This document shows, piece after piece, positions 53,801 through 61,000 of a stretch of 64,000 bases of DNA. Where the stretch lies: assembly GCA_020086605.1 (NCBI GenBank), contig JACBWW010000004.1, positions 28,987,047 to 29,051,046 of the forward strand. The letters run 5' to 3'. Origin of the DNA: Lanius collurio. Lineage: Eukaryota; Chordata; Aves; Passeriformes; Laniidae. Position numbers and translations under genes: made by a program. Each line of letters starts with the position of its first letter. Positions within the stretch are counted from its first letter, which is position 1. The notes under the pieces were generated by a model that saw nothing but the letters and a program-made list of their open reading frames with translations, was not told the DNA's origin and ran no database searches.

Positions 53801-54373
53801 TGAAAATGCCCCTACTTGCTCATTTTTGTGTTGATAGAATCACACAATCATAGAATATGCTGAGTTGGAAGAAACCCATCCATATCATTGAGTCCAATTC
53901 CTGGCCCTTCACATGACACCCCAAGAGTCACATCATATGCCTGAGAGCATTGTCCAAATGCTTCTTGAATTCAGACAAGGCTTAGTGCTGTGACCACTTG
54001 TGCCATTTGCCTTCTGATGCTTCTGAGTATGCAGCCCTGTAACTCAGCTAAACCCTAACCCTACCTAACTGCAGGTATCATTGGTGCAGGAAACCAGGGA
54101 TTTTGAGATGCTGCCTATACCCTGATTTTCATTCTGCCCAGTTGTTGGAATTTGCTTCAGATTACCCTCAACTCGAAGTCACAGTTCTCTAGGGGAATGG
54201 AAGTAACATCATGTTTTTTCTGTGTCTTCTCACAGAAATGGAAGATGAAAGGCAGTTTCATTCAACACTTTGTCAGTGGTCTCTGCCTGGAGAACCAGAG
54301 TGGAAGAGTGGTGACCAACCCCTGTCAAGCAGGTGTACCTGGCCAACAGTGGGAGCTGCTACAAGCAACATGA
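20650..54373 (+). CDS. GALNT16: GALNT16, polypeptide N-acetylgalactosaminyltransferase 16, 5'-truncated gene (14 exons, introns included)
   Basis: GalNAc-transferases of this family are Golgi type II membrane enzymes that transfer GalNAc from UDP-GalNAc to Ser/Thr and so start mucin-type O-glycans. The exons join in frame to 502 codons plus a stop. Numbering from the first base at 20650, residues 14-58 are stem, about 60-343 the GT-A catalytic domain, and about 385-502 the ricin-type lectin domain. The metal-binding motif DSH is at 158-160, WGGEN at 264-268, and the third metal ligand His at 292. The assignment rests on near-identity to my recollection of mammalian GALNT16 in blocks such as [45 protein letters not shown] and [17 protein letters not shown], which differ in the paralogues GALNT14 and GALNT2. 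Mammalian GALNT16 is about 558 residues, so roughly 55-60 N-terminal residues, including the membrane anchor, are missing. They should be in an exon upstream of the window. No frameshift or internal stop was found. Confidence 0.96.
20826..23705 (+). other. GALNT16: GALNT16 intron 2
   Basis: A GT-AG intron of 2.9 kb. The frame of exon 2 stays open briefly past the donor and makes spurious longer ORFs. I see no repeat or coding exon that I can name. Confidence 0.9.
23706..23804 (+). CDS. GALNT16: GALNT16 coding exon 3: start of catalytic domain
   Basis: Encodes residues 60-91, including [20 protein letters not shown], the first beta strand and UDP-binding region of the GT-A fold. Acceptor is ctcctgtgctgcag and donor gtgagt. 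The codon shared with exon 2 reads AG+G (Arg 59). Mammalian GALNT16 has Ser here as I recall, but the paralogue GALNT14 has Arg. The exon ends in phase 2. Confidence 0.96.
25300..25590 (-). mobile_element. CR1 LINE fragment (antisense), internally deleted
   Basis: On the + strand this reads as the reverse complement of a CR1 3' region: ggctgctcagggctgtgcctgag, ttttagtatctccaaggatgaag, then ttctcaaggctaaacagtcccagct and gatgctccagtccctta. The segment normally between the second and third blocks is missing, so the copy carries an internal deletion. Confidence 0.8.
28267..28358 (-). mobile_element. MIR-like SINE fragment (antisense)
   Basis: Reads gattaagtacctttcccaaggagccacagcaagttactgcagagctgag, resembling the antisense MIR core (AAGTNACTTGCCCAAGG... 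CACAGC... GCAGAGC). It is preceded by a decayed match to the word for a gaggaaactgaggc block. Confidence 0.6.
28630..28930 (+). mobile_element. Old CR1/L3-like LINE fragment (sense)
   Basis: Shows in order aaatatgcagatgatg, then ttggaaaatgcaagctcagtcatctaggg, then an agtgggatgtgatactgagcagcag stretch. These match in order the C-terminal reverse-transcriptase region of CR1/L3-type LINEs. Heavily decayed. Confidence 0.45.
30146..30213 (+). CDS. GALNT16: GALNT16 coding exon 4: catalytic domain
   Basis: Encodes residues 93-114, including [12 protein letters not shown], a block characteristic of GalNAc-transferases. The NRT sequon at 95-97 is shared with mammalian GALNT16. Acceptor is gtccctgcag and donor gtaagt. 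It follows a 6.3 kb intron and ends in phase 1. Confidence 0.96.
30214..32627 (+). other. GALNT16: GALNT16 intron 4
   Basis: A GT-AG intron of 2.4 kb with a MIR-like fragment at about 30890-31070. Two long antisense frames (30477-30956 and 32245-32775) resemble no known protein. The second crosses exon 5 and is taken as its shadow. Confidence 0.9.
30890..31070 (-). mobile_element. MIR-like SINE fragment (antisense)
   Basis: Contains cagaacactttacagatatc, then ctgttgaggtaaggaagcaatgctattttgattttgcagct. These fit the antisense 3' half of MIR (small-number word, GAGGTAGGTA, TATTAT, CATTTTACAG). Strongly diverged. Confidence 0.4.
32628..32693 (+). CDS. GALNT16: GALNT16 coding exon 5: catalytic domain
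   Basis: At 66 bases this is the shortest exon. It encodes residues 116-136, reading [17 protein letters not shown] and then TRRE. It was found by homology to the family block before [10 protein letters not shown]. The acceptor follows a T-rich tract and ends ccccaag; the donor is gtgagt. The phase is 1 at both ends, so skipping this exon would keep the frame and delete 22 residues. Confidence 0.95.
32694..33596 (+). other. GALNT16: GALNT16 intron 5
   Basis: A GT-AG intron of 0.9 kb. I see nothing in it beyond splice signals, including the pyrimidine-rich tract before 33597. Confidence 0.9.
33597..33718 (+). CDS. GALNT16: GALNT16 coding exon 6: DSH metal-binding motif
   Basis: Encodes residues 138-177. 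It contains [20 protein letters not shown], and the DSH motif at 158-160 that in this family coordinates Mn2+ and the UDP-GalNAc diphosphate. HCEVN and [10 protein letters not shown] follow. Acceptor is ttctccttgtag and donor gtgagc; the exon ends in phase 0 on Glu 177. Confidence 0.97.
33719..35737 (+). other. GALNT16: GALNT16 intron 6
   Basis: A GT-AG intron of 2.0 kb. A short AT-rich stretch at about 35230-35280 contains two near-copies of a tattataatgt word. I recognise no exon or repeat family. Confidence 0.9.
35738..35825 (+). CDS. GALNT16: GALNT16 coding exon 7: catalytic domain
   Basis: Encodes residues 178-206, including [20 protein letters not shown] and then SADLRG. The [14 protein letters not shown] wording separates GALNT16 from GALNT14 and GALNT2. 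Acceptor is ctctccctcag. The donor is gtgggt, and the exon ends in phase 1. Confidence 0.97.
35826..36775 (+). other. GALNT16: GALNT16 intron 7
   Basis: A GT-AG intron of 0.95 kb, with nothing recognised inside. Confidence 0.9.
36776..36860 (+). CDS. GALNT16: GALNT16 coding exon 8: catalytic domain
   Basis: Encodes residues 208-234, including [20 protein letters not shown], part of the substrate-facing region before the Gal/GalNAc-T motif. The acceptor is tttttccttttcag. The donor is gtaccc, the same weak form seen after exon 2. Skipping these 85 bases would shift the frame. Confidence 0.97.
36861..37875 (+). other. GALNT16: GALNT16 intron 8
   Basis: A GT-AG intron of 1.0 kb that contains a possible MIR-like fragment at about 37175-37270. 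Confidence 0.9.
37175..37270 (-). mobile_element. Possible MIR-like SINE fragment (antisense)
   Basis: The stretch catctttcagatgaaaacttaaggaattaagcagataaacagtcatccag has the spacing of the antisense MIR core, but many positions differ. Weak. Confidence 0.3.
37876..37979 (+). CDS. GALNT16: GALNT16 coding exon 9: WGGEN Gal/GalNAc-T motif
   Basis: Encodes residues 236-269, including [19 protein letters not shown] and WGGEN at 264-268. In GalNAc-transferases this motif carries the catalytic-loop Trp and the Glu and Asn that contact the sugar. Acceptor is tgttttctcttccag and donor gtaagt; the exon ends in phase 1. The reading frame stays open for about 175 bases past the donor, but that extension resembles nothing in the family. 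Confidence 0.97.
38785..38800. repeat. Poly-A run of 16
   Basis: Sixteen A followed by caaacaaccaaac. No retroelement body or target-site duplication is recognised next to it. Confidence 0.9.
41191..41225. repeat. GT-rich simple repeat
   Basis: Interrupted (GTGTGGGT)-type tract in intron 9. Confidence 0.8.
41535..41661 (+). CDS. GALNT16: GALNT16 coding exon 10: metal-ligand His region
   Basis: Encodes residues 271-311, including [20 protein letters not shown] and [10 protein letters not shown]. His 292 in GHVFR corresponds to the third metal ligand of the family. Acceptor is ggggtctcttccag and donor gtaggt. The exon ends in phase 2; the split codon with the next exon gives Lys 312. Confidence 0.97.
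41662..42597 (+). other. GALNT16: GALNT16 intron 10
   Basis: A GT-AG intron of 0.94 kb, with nothing recognised inside. Confidence 0.9.
42598..42690 (+). CDS. GALNT16: GALNT16 coding exon 11: end of catalytic domain
   Basis: Encodes residues 313-342, including [20 protein letters not shown] and then [10 protein letters not shown]. The EVWMDEYK segment is a strong family signature at the end of the catalytic domain. The acceptor follows a pyrimidine tract and ends catgcag; the donor is gtaagc. The exon ends in phase 2. Confidence 0.97.
42691..45235 (+). other. GALNT16: GALNT16 intron 11
   Basis: A GT-AG intron of 2.5 kb, with no recognised exon or repeat. Confidence 0.9.
45236..45319 (+). 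CDS. GALNT16: GALNT16 coding exon 12: catalytic-lectin linker
   Basis: Encodes residues 344-370, including ELRRKLNC and the conserved [12 protein letters not shown] that closes the catalytic domain before the linker to the lectin domain. Acceptor is cctgtgtttccag. The donor is read as AA|gtgagt, because the next exon then completes Lys 371 in frame. The sequence reads caagtgag, so a donor one base later would have no GT. Confidence 0.96.
45320..46310 (+). other. GALNT16: GALNT16 intron 12
   Basis: A GT-AG intron of 1.0 kb, with nothing recognised inside. Confidence 0.9.
46311..46452 (+). CDS. GALNT16: GALNT16 coding exon 13: lectin alpha repeat
   Basis: Encodes residues 372-418, with [15 protein letters not shown] near the start and [12 protein letters not shown] at the end. 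It aligns with the mammalian segment between the catalytic and lectin domains. The alpha repeat has CLE at 388-390 instead of the canonical CLD. Its QxW motif is split by the next intron (Gln 418, then Glu-Trp). Acceptor is tgtcattttacttcaag and donor gtaagg; the exon ends in phase 0. Confidence 0.95.
46453..47736 (+). other. GALNT16: GALNT16 intron 13
   Basis: A GT-AG intron of 1.3 kb, with nothing recognised inside. It splits the QxW motif of the lectin alpha repeat. Confidence 0.9.
47737..47853 (+). CDS. GALNT16: GALNT16 coding exon 14: lectin alpha-beta repeats
   Basis: Encodes residues 419-457, starting [17 protein letters not shown] and ending QKDGRQ. The exon is exactly 39 codons, phase 0 at both ends. 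The beta repeat has CLS at 433-435 where the family consensus is CLD. Gln 457 with the first two codons of exon 15 restores a QKW motif. Acceptor is tttttcttattccaaag and donor gtaggt. Confidence 0.94.
47854..54235 (+). other. GALNT16: GALNT16 intron 14
   Basis: A GT-AG intron of 6.4 kb. It contains a SOX-like inverted repeat (49705-49721), a CR1 3' fragment (53833-54005) and a possible MIR-like tail near 48180-48260. No alternative coding exon was recognised. Confidence 0.9.
53833..54005 (-). mobile_element. CR1 LINE 3' end (antisense)
   Basis: Reads as the reverse complement of an avian CR1 tail: tagaatcacacaatcatagaat octamer-like repeats, gagttggaagaaaccca, gagtccaattcctggccctt, and gcctgagagcattgtccaaa. 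It ends about 230 bases before the last exon of GALNT16. More diverged sequence continues to about 54065. Confidence 0.9.
54236..54373 (+). CDS. GALNT16: GALNT16 last coding exon 15: lectin gamma repeat and stop
   Basis: Encodes residues 458-502 and a TGA stop at 54371-54373. It starts [20 protein letters not shown] and ends [10 protein letters not shown], matching the mammalian GALNT16 C-terminus in plan and length. The gamma repeat has CLE at 474-476 and QQW at 494-496. NQS at 477-479 is a potential N-glycosylation sequon that I do not recall in mammalian GALNT16. Acceptor is tgtgtcttctcacag. The exon lies 6.4 kb beyond exon 14. Confidence 0.95.
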   Translation, partial: KWKMKGSFIQHFVSGLCLENQSGRVVTNPCQAGVPGQQWELLQAT

Positions 54374-55818
54374 TGGTAGCATGGAGATCTCCTTGCTTCT
54401 TTGTGCATGAGACTTTGGGAACAGAGGGGGATCAGGAAGGGAGGAATGGTTTTGTATCTCTGACCCTAAATGTTTTCATTGTGCCCATCAGTAAGCCACC
54501 ATTTCAGCTGAGCACTTGATGTTTTTTAGCTTTTCACAGAAGAAGCTGGGGATGAGAGGGATCAGGACAGTTGTTGAAATCTTCCCATCTATTGTCTTAA
54601 GTTCTGCTTTGTAGCTGATGCCTGTGCACAGCTGCACCTAGGGATGGAGGAGGACCCAGCCCAATACTTGGAGTGACCAGAAGTACCTTGCAGCTCTCCC
54701 CATCCTTTCCTTTCTCTGCATCCAGAGTCCATGACCTTCAGTCCAGCAGCTTTAGGCTATGCTTGTACAAACACTGATAGCTCTTTGTCTTCCCTGGCTT
54801 TTTGCTCTAACATTGTGCATCATTTATGCATATGTCTCTCAGTGAGGACTGGTCAGAAAAGTCATCCTGATCAGTGGAGAAGCTGGGAAAGAGCTAGCAG
54901 ATCCTGGGGGCAGGTTTGTCACGTCTTTTTGGTGGGCCCATTCCTTCCTCTGCCAACAGTAGGTGCCATCTCAGCCAAATGTGCTGAGATTGGGCAATGC
55001 TGACAAGAGAGATTGAAAAGGGACAATCTGTTTTACCAGCTTAACCAGGGATTGTTTCAGGGACTATTCCCTGCTGAATTCTTCCTTACAGCTTGTTTAT
55101 GTGTGGAATGCCAGCCCTGCCTCCAAGAGTGACCCAAGCCTGCAGGTTCAGGGTGCCATGTTCTGGTGGAGGCAGTCAGAGACAGATGCCAATACTTTGG
55201 GATGTTAGGGAAGGTGGGACTGTTCTCTGGCTGCTCTTCCTGGTGCTGCCAGCCACTGCCCACTGCAGCCCACACTGAAGGTGGTGCACAGAGCTGCGTG
55301 GGCAGCACACACAGACAGAGGTGCTGCACATGGCTCAGGCCTGTGGCAGGAGCCCACCCAAATCCCCATTGTGAGAGACGCAGGGAGACAGCCTCTAGGT
55401 CATAGCAGACTTCTTGCTGCTGGCTGGGCAGGGCCACAGTCCTCATGCTTGTCTCCCCAGCTCTGCATAGCCCCTGTGAATACAGCCTGGCATGACAAAC
55501 CACCCACCTCTGTCTAGTTGCTTTTCCACCACTCTTTGAGAAAGACAAGGCGGAAAGGCTGGGGCTGCTCTACTTTTGACACCCCTCTCTCTACCCAGTG
55601 AGCACCTTAGGGAGAGATTAGCCCATGAAGCTGAAACTGCCCCTGCACATATGCTGCCACAGTGCAGGCCTGCCCTGAGAGACCTCTCCTTTGTGTTCTG
55701 GAAAAACCAAAGACACTGGTGTCTCTGGCTAGCATCCCAGTCCTGCTCCCAGTTACCAGTCAGCTCTAGCTGCGTGTGAGTTTTCAAACCTGCCAAGGGG
55801 TGCTTGCCTATTCAAGTA

Positions 55819-55824
55819 AATAAA
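55819..55824 (+). promoter_or_regulatory. Candidate proximal polyadenylation signal AATAAA
   Basis: A canonical hexamer about 1.45 kb after the GALNT16 stop codon. It is followed within 40 bases by a T-rich stretch (gttaaattttcctcttg) that could act as the downstream element. No transcript evidence is available. Confidence 0.35.
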
Positions 55825-57984
55825 ATCCCCACAACCTTACCTTCTAACTAGATCTGTTAAATTTTCCTCTTGAGACAGATTTTGTAAACCAACCCTCCTT
55901 TCCAAGAAACTGACAGGGGAACCAGGTGGTGGGACCACCCTCATTAGGAAATTGCTTGCCTGGATCCTTTTTGATCTGGTGTAGAAGAAACAGGTTGTTC
56001 ATTTGGATTCTGAACAGCTGTTTGCTTTTGATCATGTTTGTATCTTTTTTTAATTCTTTCTCTTAGCTTGGTATTAGCCCAAACAGTTGACAAAAGAACA
56101 GATAATGTTCTTCATACATTGCATGTGCTTAGTGTGCAAACCGAACAATGTTTTTTGTTGGTGGTTTAAAAAATTAAATCCATCATGTGGCAGGAGCTCT
56201 TTTCCTGTCTCCCCCTTCACTTTGACATCAGATCCCCACCTCAGCAGTGATTAGCCAGAAGAATGACCTGCCTGCACTCTGAAAACTCACAAGGGAGTTC
56301 TTTTCATCCCGACAGAATGGTGCAGCTGCTCTTCTGTGTGGAAATGAGGGCACTGACTCTGCAGTGATTTCTCTTTCCCTGTATAGATGTGCTTTGGGCC
56401 GAAACCACTGAGGTCAGGAGAGGGCAGAGAAGGAAGGAAAATAGCCTAGGAATGGAAAGAGAGTGGGCCAGACAGACCCATTGAGGGGAGAGATGCCATC
56501 CTATTAGCTACTGCATTTTTAAACAAGAATATACAGGAGATGGTCCTTCCAGAATAGCGTCATTATGCAGTAGGAGACGGAACAGTCCAGTTCTTACATA
56601 CCTGGCTTTAAAAATGTTGATGCAAAGACAGATGAAGGACCACTGAGCAGGTACTGTTTGTAGGCTCCATATACAATGAAGTGTGAAAGGATTACATATT
56701 TTCATCAAAACACAGCCTAAGTAGACCATCTTGCCTCCCCCCATTTCACTCTCCAGCAGCTTATGGGCTACAGCTAACAGCATGTTCACTCCTCTACCAG
56801 GTACTGCCTCCTTCCTCCCTGCTCCCACTCTGTGTGCAGCTTTCTTGCAGTTCCTTCTTCATAGCCACTCTGGGACCAGGACCCAGCTCCTCTACAAACA
56901 ATGCTCCTGACTGCTGCAGACCACAGAAGCTCTGCTTATATACAGTCTCCAAGCTCTGGGCCAGCCCTTATTCAAAGGGCTCTTGTCAGCATGACGACTG
57001 CTGCCCTTGACTGTGTGCTTGGCTCCAGTGCTGGAGGTTGCTGACTGCTCCTGCAGCAGACATATCTGGACTAGCTGTGTTGATTTGTGCCTCTCTTCCT
57101 ACTGCTCCCCTGGCAGAGTGTGAACTGCCACCCTTCTTGGGCTGTAAGTTGGGGCAGCTGAAGACTGAACAATCTCCTTTTTCAGGTGCCCTGGCCTGGG
57201 GGAGGAAATGGGCAAAGGTGGACATATGCTAGATGTCAGTAACTCAAATTGCTTGAGGAGTTTGGAGTTTAAATTTTTTAATTCTGCCTAGTTTTGGACA
57301 TGTTCTCCTGAGGTCACCTCCAACTGCTCACTCGTCTGTCAGCTAAAGCACTGCTTTAGCTCAGCACAGATCTCTCCACACATCATCTTTTGGAAGCCAT
57401 TGCTTTCCAATGTATTTTAGCAGTTGCTGAAAAGGAGGTACATTACAAAAGGCTGCTGTCAAGTATGGGCAAACTGAACTTCTCAGAATAAACAAAGTCT
57501 TGTTCAAACTCATTATTAGCATAGTCTCCATTTCCCTTGCATTGAAGGGAAGGAAGAACAATGTTATCTCTGCTTTCTTCCCCAAGGTCCATGCAGTGCC
57601 ATGTTTTGTAACAGGTGTCTCTTAGGATTTTCTCAAGCAAACTGACTATTTTTAACAGTCAGAACAAGCAGCTGCTCGCCCTTGTTTTCCTGTTTACTTA
57701 AGAGTCTAGCCCCCTAGACTGTCAAGATGGAGCATTTGCATTGGTAATACCGTCAAAGAAAGCTGTTATTGTATCAAAGCATCCAATGTAATTTCCGGTG
57801 CTGTGAACCAATGGGGTTTACTTAAGAGGAGCTGAATCTACTGTTGTACAGAAATAGATTTCAAAAGGTTTATTTTTCCCACTCACTTGTAAGTTGCACT
57901 TTGCCAGATGTAATTTATGTGGAACCAAGTTAAGTTTTCCTTTTTCTTCAAAAAAGCATGTGCCAGAATCTGTTTAATGCCTGG

Positions 57985-57990
57985 AATAAA
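57985..57990 (+). promoter_or_regulatory. Candidate main polyadenylation signal AATAAA
   Basis: A canonical hexamer about 3.6 kb after the stop codon, in the context ctggaataaaatccattttg. Upstream sequence is AT-rich and lacks repeats, and a TG/T-rich stretch (gcctgttcttattcccctttg) follows. This is the most convincing mRNA 3' end in the region, but it is judged by eye only. Confidence 0.45.
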
Positions 57991-58010
57991 ATCCATTTTG
58001 AAGTAAGCGT

Positions 58011-61000
58011 TTCAGCCTGTTCTTATTCCCCTTTGCTTCCTCTGCTGGAAAAGAGCATCCTTTCTTGCCAGTCCCCTCCTCTGTCTCTCACTGGGTTTGT
58101 TCCCTACATATACATAGCCCAGATCATTGCATGGGTTCATGGGCTGCCTCAGGAGGGATATTGCTGGAGCTGGCAGAGATGCATCTAGGAAACAATCGTG
58201 TACCAGTTGAAAAGGATTGAAAAAGTCCTTCTCAGCTGGATAGGGAAACAAGACATTAATTCCTGGCAATTAATGGCTGACTTACATGCTAAAGAAATAG
58301 CCAGGGTTGTGGGGAATTAATTCTTGCTGTTACTCCTGCCTTGATATTTTCCTTAAGCTAGCAGCCTGCCTATTTTTTACATAAGCCTCCCAAAGACTTT
58401 TCTTCTGATTCTGGCTTGAGGGCAAAGAAGCATCACCACCCACAGATGTCTCCTAGCATGTGCATCACTGAGCTTCAAATATTGTGACTCTCCAAGGAGG
58501 CTGGTAAGCTTTTCTAACCTCATATTATTTAAAACAAGAAGGGAAAAAGAGAGAAATAAAAAAGAAAAGAGAGAGAAAAAAAAAAAAGGAGAAAAAAGAA
58601 AGCCCAGCCACCAGTGTCAATTTGGAGACTTTGAGTTTAAAATCAAGGATTAACAGCCTGCCAGTTCACCTGGCAGAGGCTTTTACAAACTAGGATCAGC
58701 TGGGTCTGCCTCTACAGAAAGCAGCTGTGCCAGAGTTTCTATCTAGGGAAGCAGGGTGAAGATGTGCTGGAAGTCAGCTGCTGTGTGAGGAAACCAATGC
58801 TTATCCATGCTGCCTGATGTTTGAGTGATGTGGGAACTCAATAAAAAGGAGAAGAATTGGGGCTTTCTCTCTTAGTGCTGCTCTTGTCACAGGACACAGT
58901 TGGGCGATGTCCTTGGAGCCCTGCCATGCACACCCTGAGTGATGATCACCAAAATGCCCTAGAAACCAGGAGGTTGTCAGGCTCTAATGGCTGGGAAGAT
59001 TTTATTAGTCCTGCCTAGGAAAATGATAGGGTTCTAATCGTCTGAAGAGCCAGACTGGGAGTTTGGGAGGGAAGGAGAAATGGGTGAGGGATGGGTTATC
59101 CTTTGAGGAGGATAGAATCAGACATTCAGTGGTCTGACACATACATAAGGTAGAGAAGAGTTTGGAGTAGAAACAGGTGCCTTAAAAGGGACTAAAACCT
59201 AGTGTGGGAAAAATTATAGGGGAGTAATTTCTCTGCTGGAGGCTGAAAACATAGAAACACCATGTCCACAGCAGTCATACAGCTGGGTCAATTCAGTAGC
59301 TGCTTTACCTAAAAAGGAAAATCAAGTGTTTGGATTTGTTGCTTGTTTGTTTGTTGTTTTTTTTTAAATACTCAAATACTTTATTTGAGAACTCACAAAG
59401 CAGATTATTTCTTAGCTATTGAGGTATTCTCTAGGCTAGAGTCAGTAACAAATCTAGGTGCTAAGGGACCATCTTTTTCTGCAGTTTGTTAAAAGGGATT
59501 TGCTTGATACAGAGACCTCATGGGAATGTCTCTTAATTCTCAAGACCCTCTGCTATTGTGCTGCAGGGCATGTGGATGTCTGTAGCTCTCTAATTGGACT
59601 TCTTCAGCATTTTAGATGTACATTTGAAGTTCAGAAGCATCTGGAAACCTGGCTGCTGTTCTTCCTTTGGGCAAGCATCCTAACATGCTCTCTGCATCCT
59701 TTCTCTTTTGGTCTCTACTGCTTGGTGAGTGTTCAGACAGGAGCCGAAGAGCTCCTGTGTCCCTCCCTTTTAGGGGGCTGAAGATTCATTCCTTCATCAT
59801 GACTTGTGAGAACTCTAAACAGAAGCAGAGATGCCCTGGAGAACTGCAAATATTGAAATTAGATGTTTATATCTACCTGAAACAAAACTTGTTTTCAGTG
59901 TGTTTGTTTTGCTGCTATAGTAGAAAAAAAATCAGCAGTACAGTGCCCTGTGAAAATAAACAGGATATTTGCAGCATACTGGGCTTCTACCTCTGCTTCT
60001 CCAGTGGAGAACTCTGTGCCCATGTGTGGACAGGAGGCATTGCCCTTCCGTCACTTTCCCAGCTGGGGTGCAAGGTAGCAGCCGTCCCCATTTCTAGGGC
60101 TTTGTTTCTGTAAGGCATTTTGCAAACAGCTGTGGTACAGTCCAGAGCTGTGTTAAAAAATATTTCTTTCCTGTGGCATGTTGCAAATGAGCCACTGGGA
60201 AAGGGACACCTGGGGACAGGAGGGAAGTGAACAACCTTTCGCTTTTTTGACTGATCTGCATCTCTTTGAGAAGTGCTGCTTTAATCTCACCAGTGACTGA
60301 CCAGTCACTAAAATCAGGCCAGAATGAGGTAGTATTTCTTTCCTGAAAATGACACTGGTAAGTGTTCAGGCTTGCCTTTTTTTGAGACATCCCATCTGAA
60401 TGGAAATAGCAGCTTCTGCTTGACTTATTGATGAAACTTGTGCTTTACAAATCTGAGTCATTAAAATAAATTCTGCTTCATCTGTACTGCATGGTGGGGA
60501 AAAAAAGAATGAGAGAAAAGATAACAAAATAATCCACTTGGGATAAAAATGTGTTTTTGATGTGATTTTGGTGGAAACCAGCTTCTCTCTCTTTGATTTC
60601 CATGGAAACTAGTATAGCTTACCATTGCCTGCAGCAGAGCTGAGCTTAGCAGTAGCAACAGCAGCAGTGTGCTGGGTGATGAGCTGGCCAGTGCCTGGGG
60701 GAGGCACAAATTCGTGAGCATAAACTGAACAAAACGGATTCACTGACCCAAAAAGCCACCTGTGAATCCCTCTGTACCTCCAGGTCTCTCTACTTTCTTT
60801 TCCCAATGGCTCTTCCTGAATTTTTTGTTCAAGAGTGCAGGGCTGCTTTACCCTTCTCCATCTCAGGTTCAACTGATGGGTGGATCTCAATATGCCCTTC
60901 TCAAGCAGCCTGAGCTCCTTGTAAGCATGGTAGCTGTTGCCTGACAGAGTGATTGTGACCTCTCCCAGGCTTCATCCCAGCTCTTGAGGTCCCTTTTCCC

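Larger units (their letters stand above)
54374..58010 (+). other. GALNT16: GALNT16 putative 3' UTR
   Basis: Starts directly after the stop codon. The 3' limit is inferred from the AATAAA at 57985, and a shorter form could end after the AATAAA at 55819. The stretch before 57985 is AT-rich, with T-rich runs and polypurine words typical of 3' UTR ends. An antisense frame of 163 codons (55057-55548) resembles no protein I know and sits in a GC-richer part of this region. Confidence 0.45.

Noticed and set aside
54051..54065. Telomere-like aaccctaaccctac words before the last exon
   Set aside because: Only two units, and they sit at the expected place in the antisense CR1 copy, whose consensus has a similar cctaaccct stretch. 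Better explained as decayed CR1 than as an interstitial telomere.
20650..54373. Assignment to GALNT14 or GALNT2
   Set aside because: Blocks such as [17 protein letters not shown], the GFDEKAYLS stem and the C-terminal [14 protein letters not shown] match GALNT16 and differ from the recalled GALNT14 and GALNT2 sequences.
55057..55548. 163-codon minus-strand frame in the putative 3' UTR, considered as an ERH or other neighbour exon
   Set aside because: The translation does not match ERH or any family I know, and has the composition of random GC-rich sequence.
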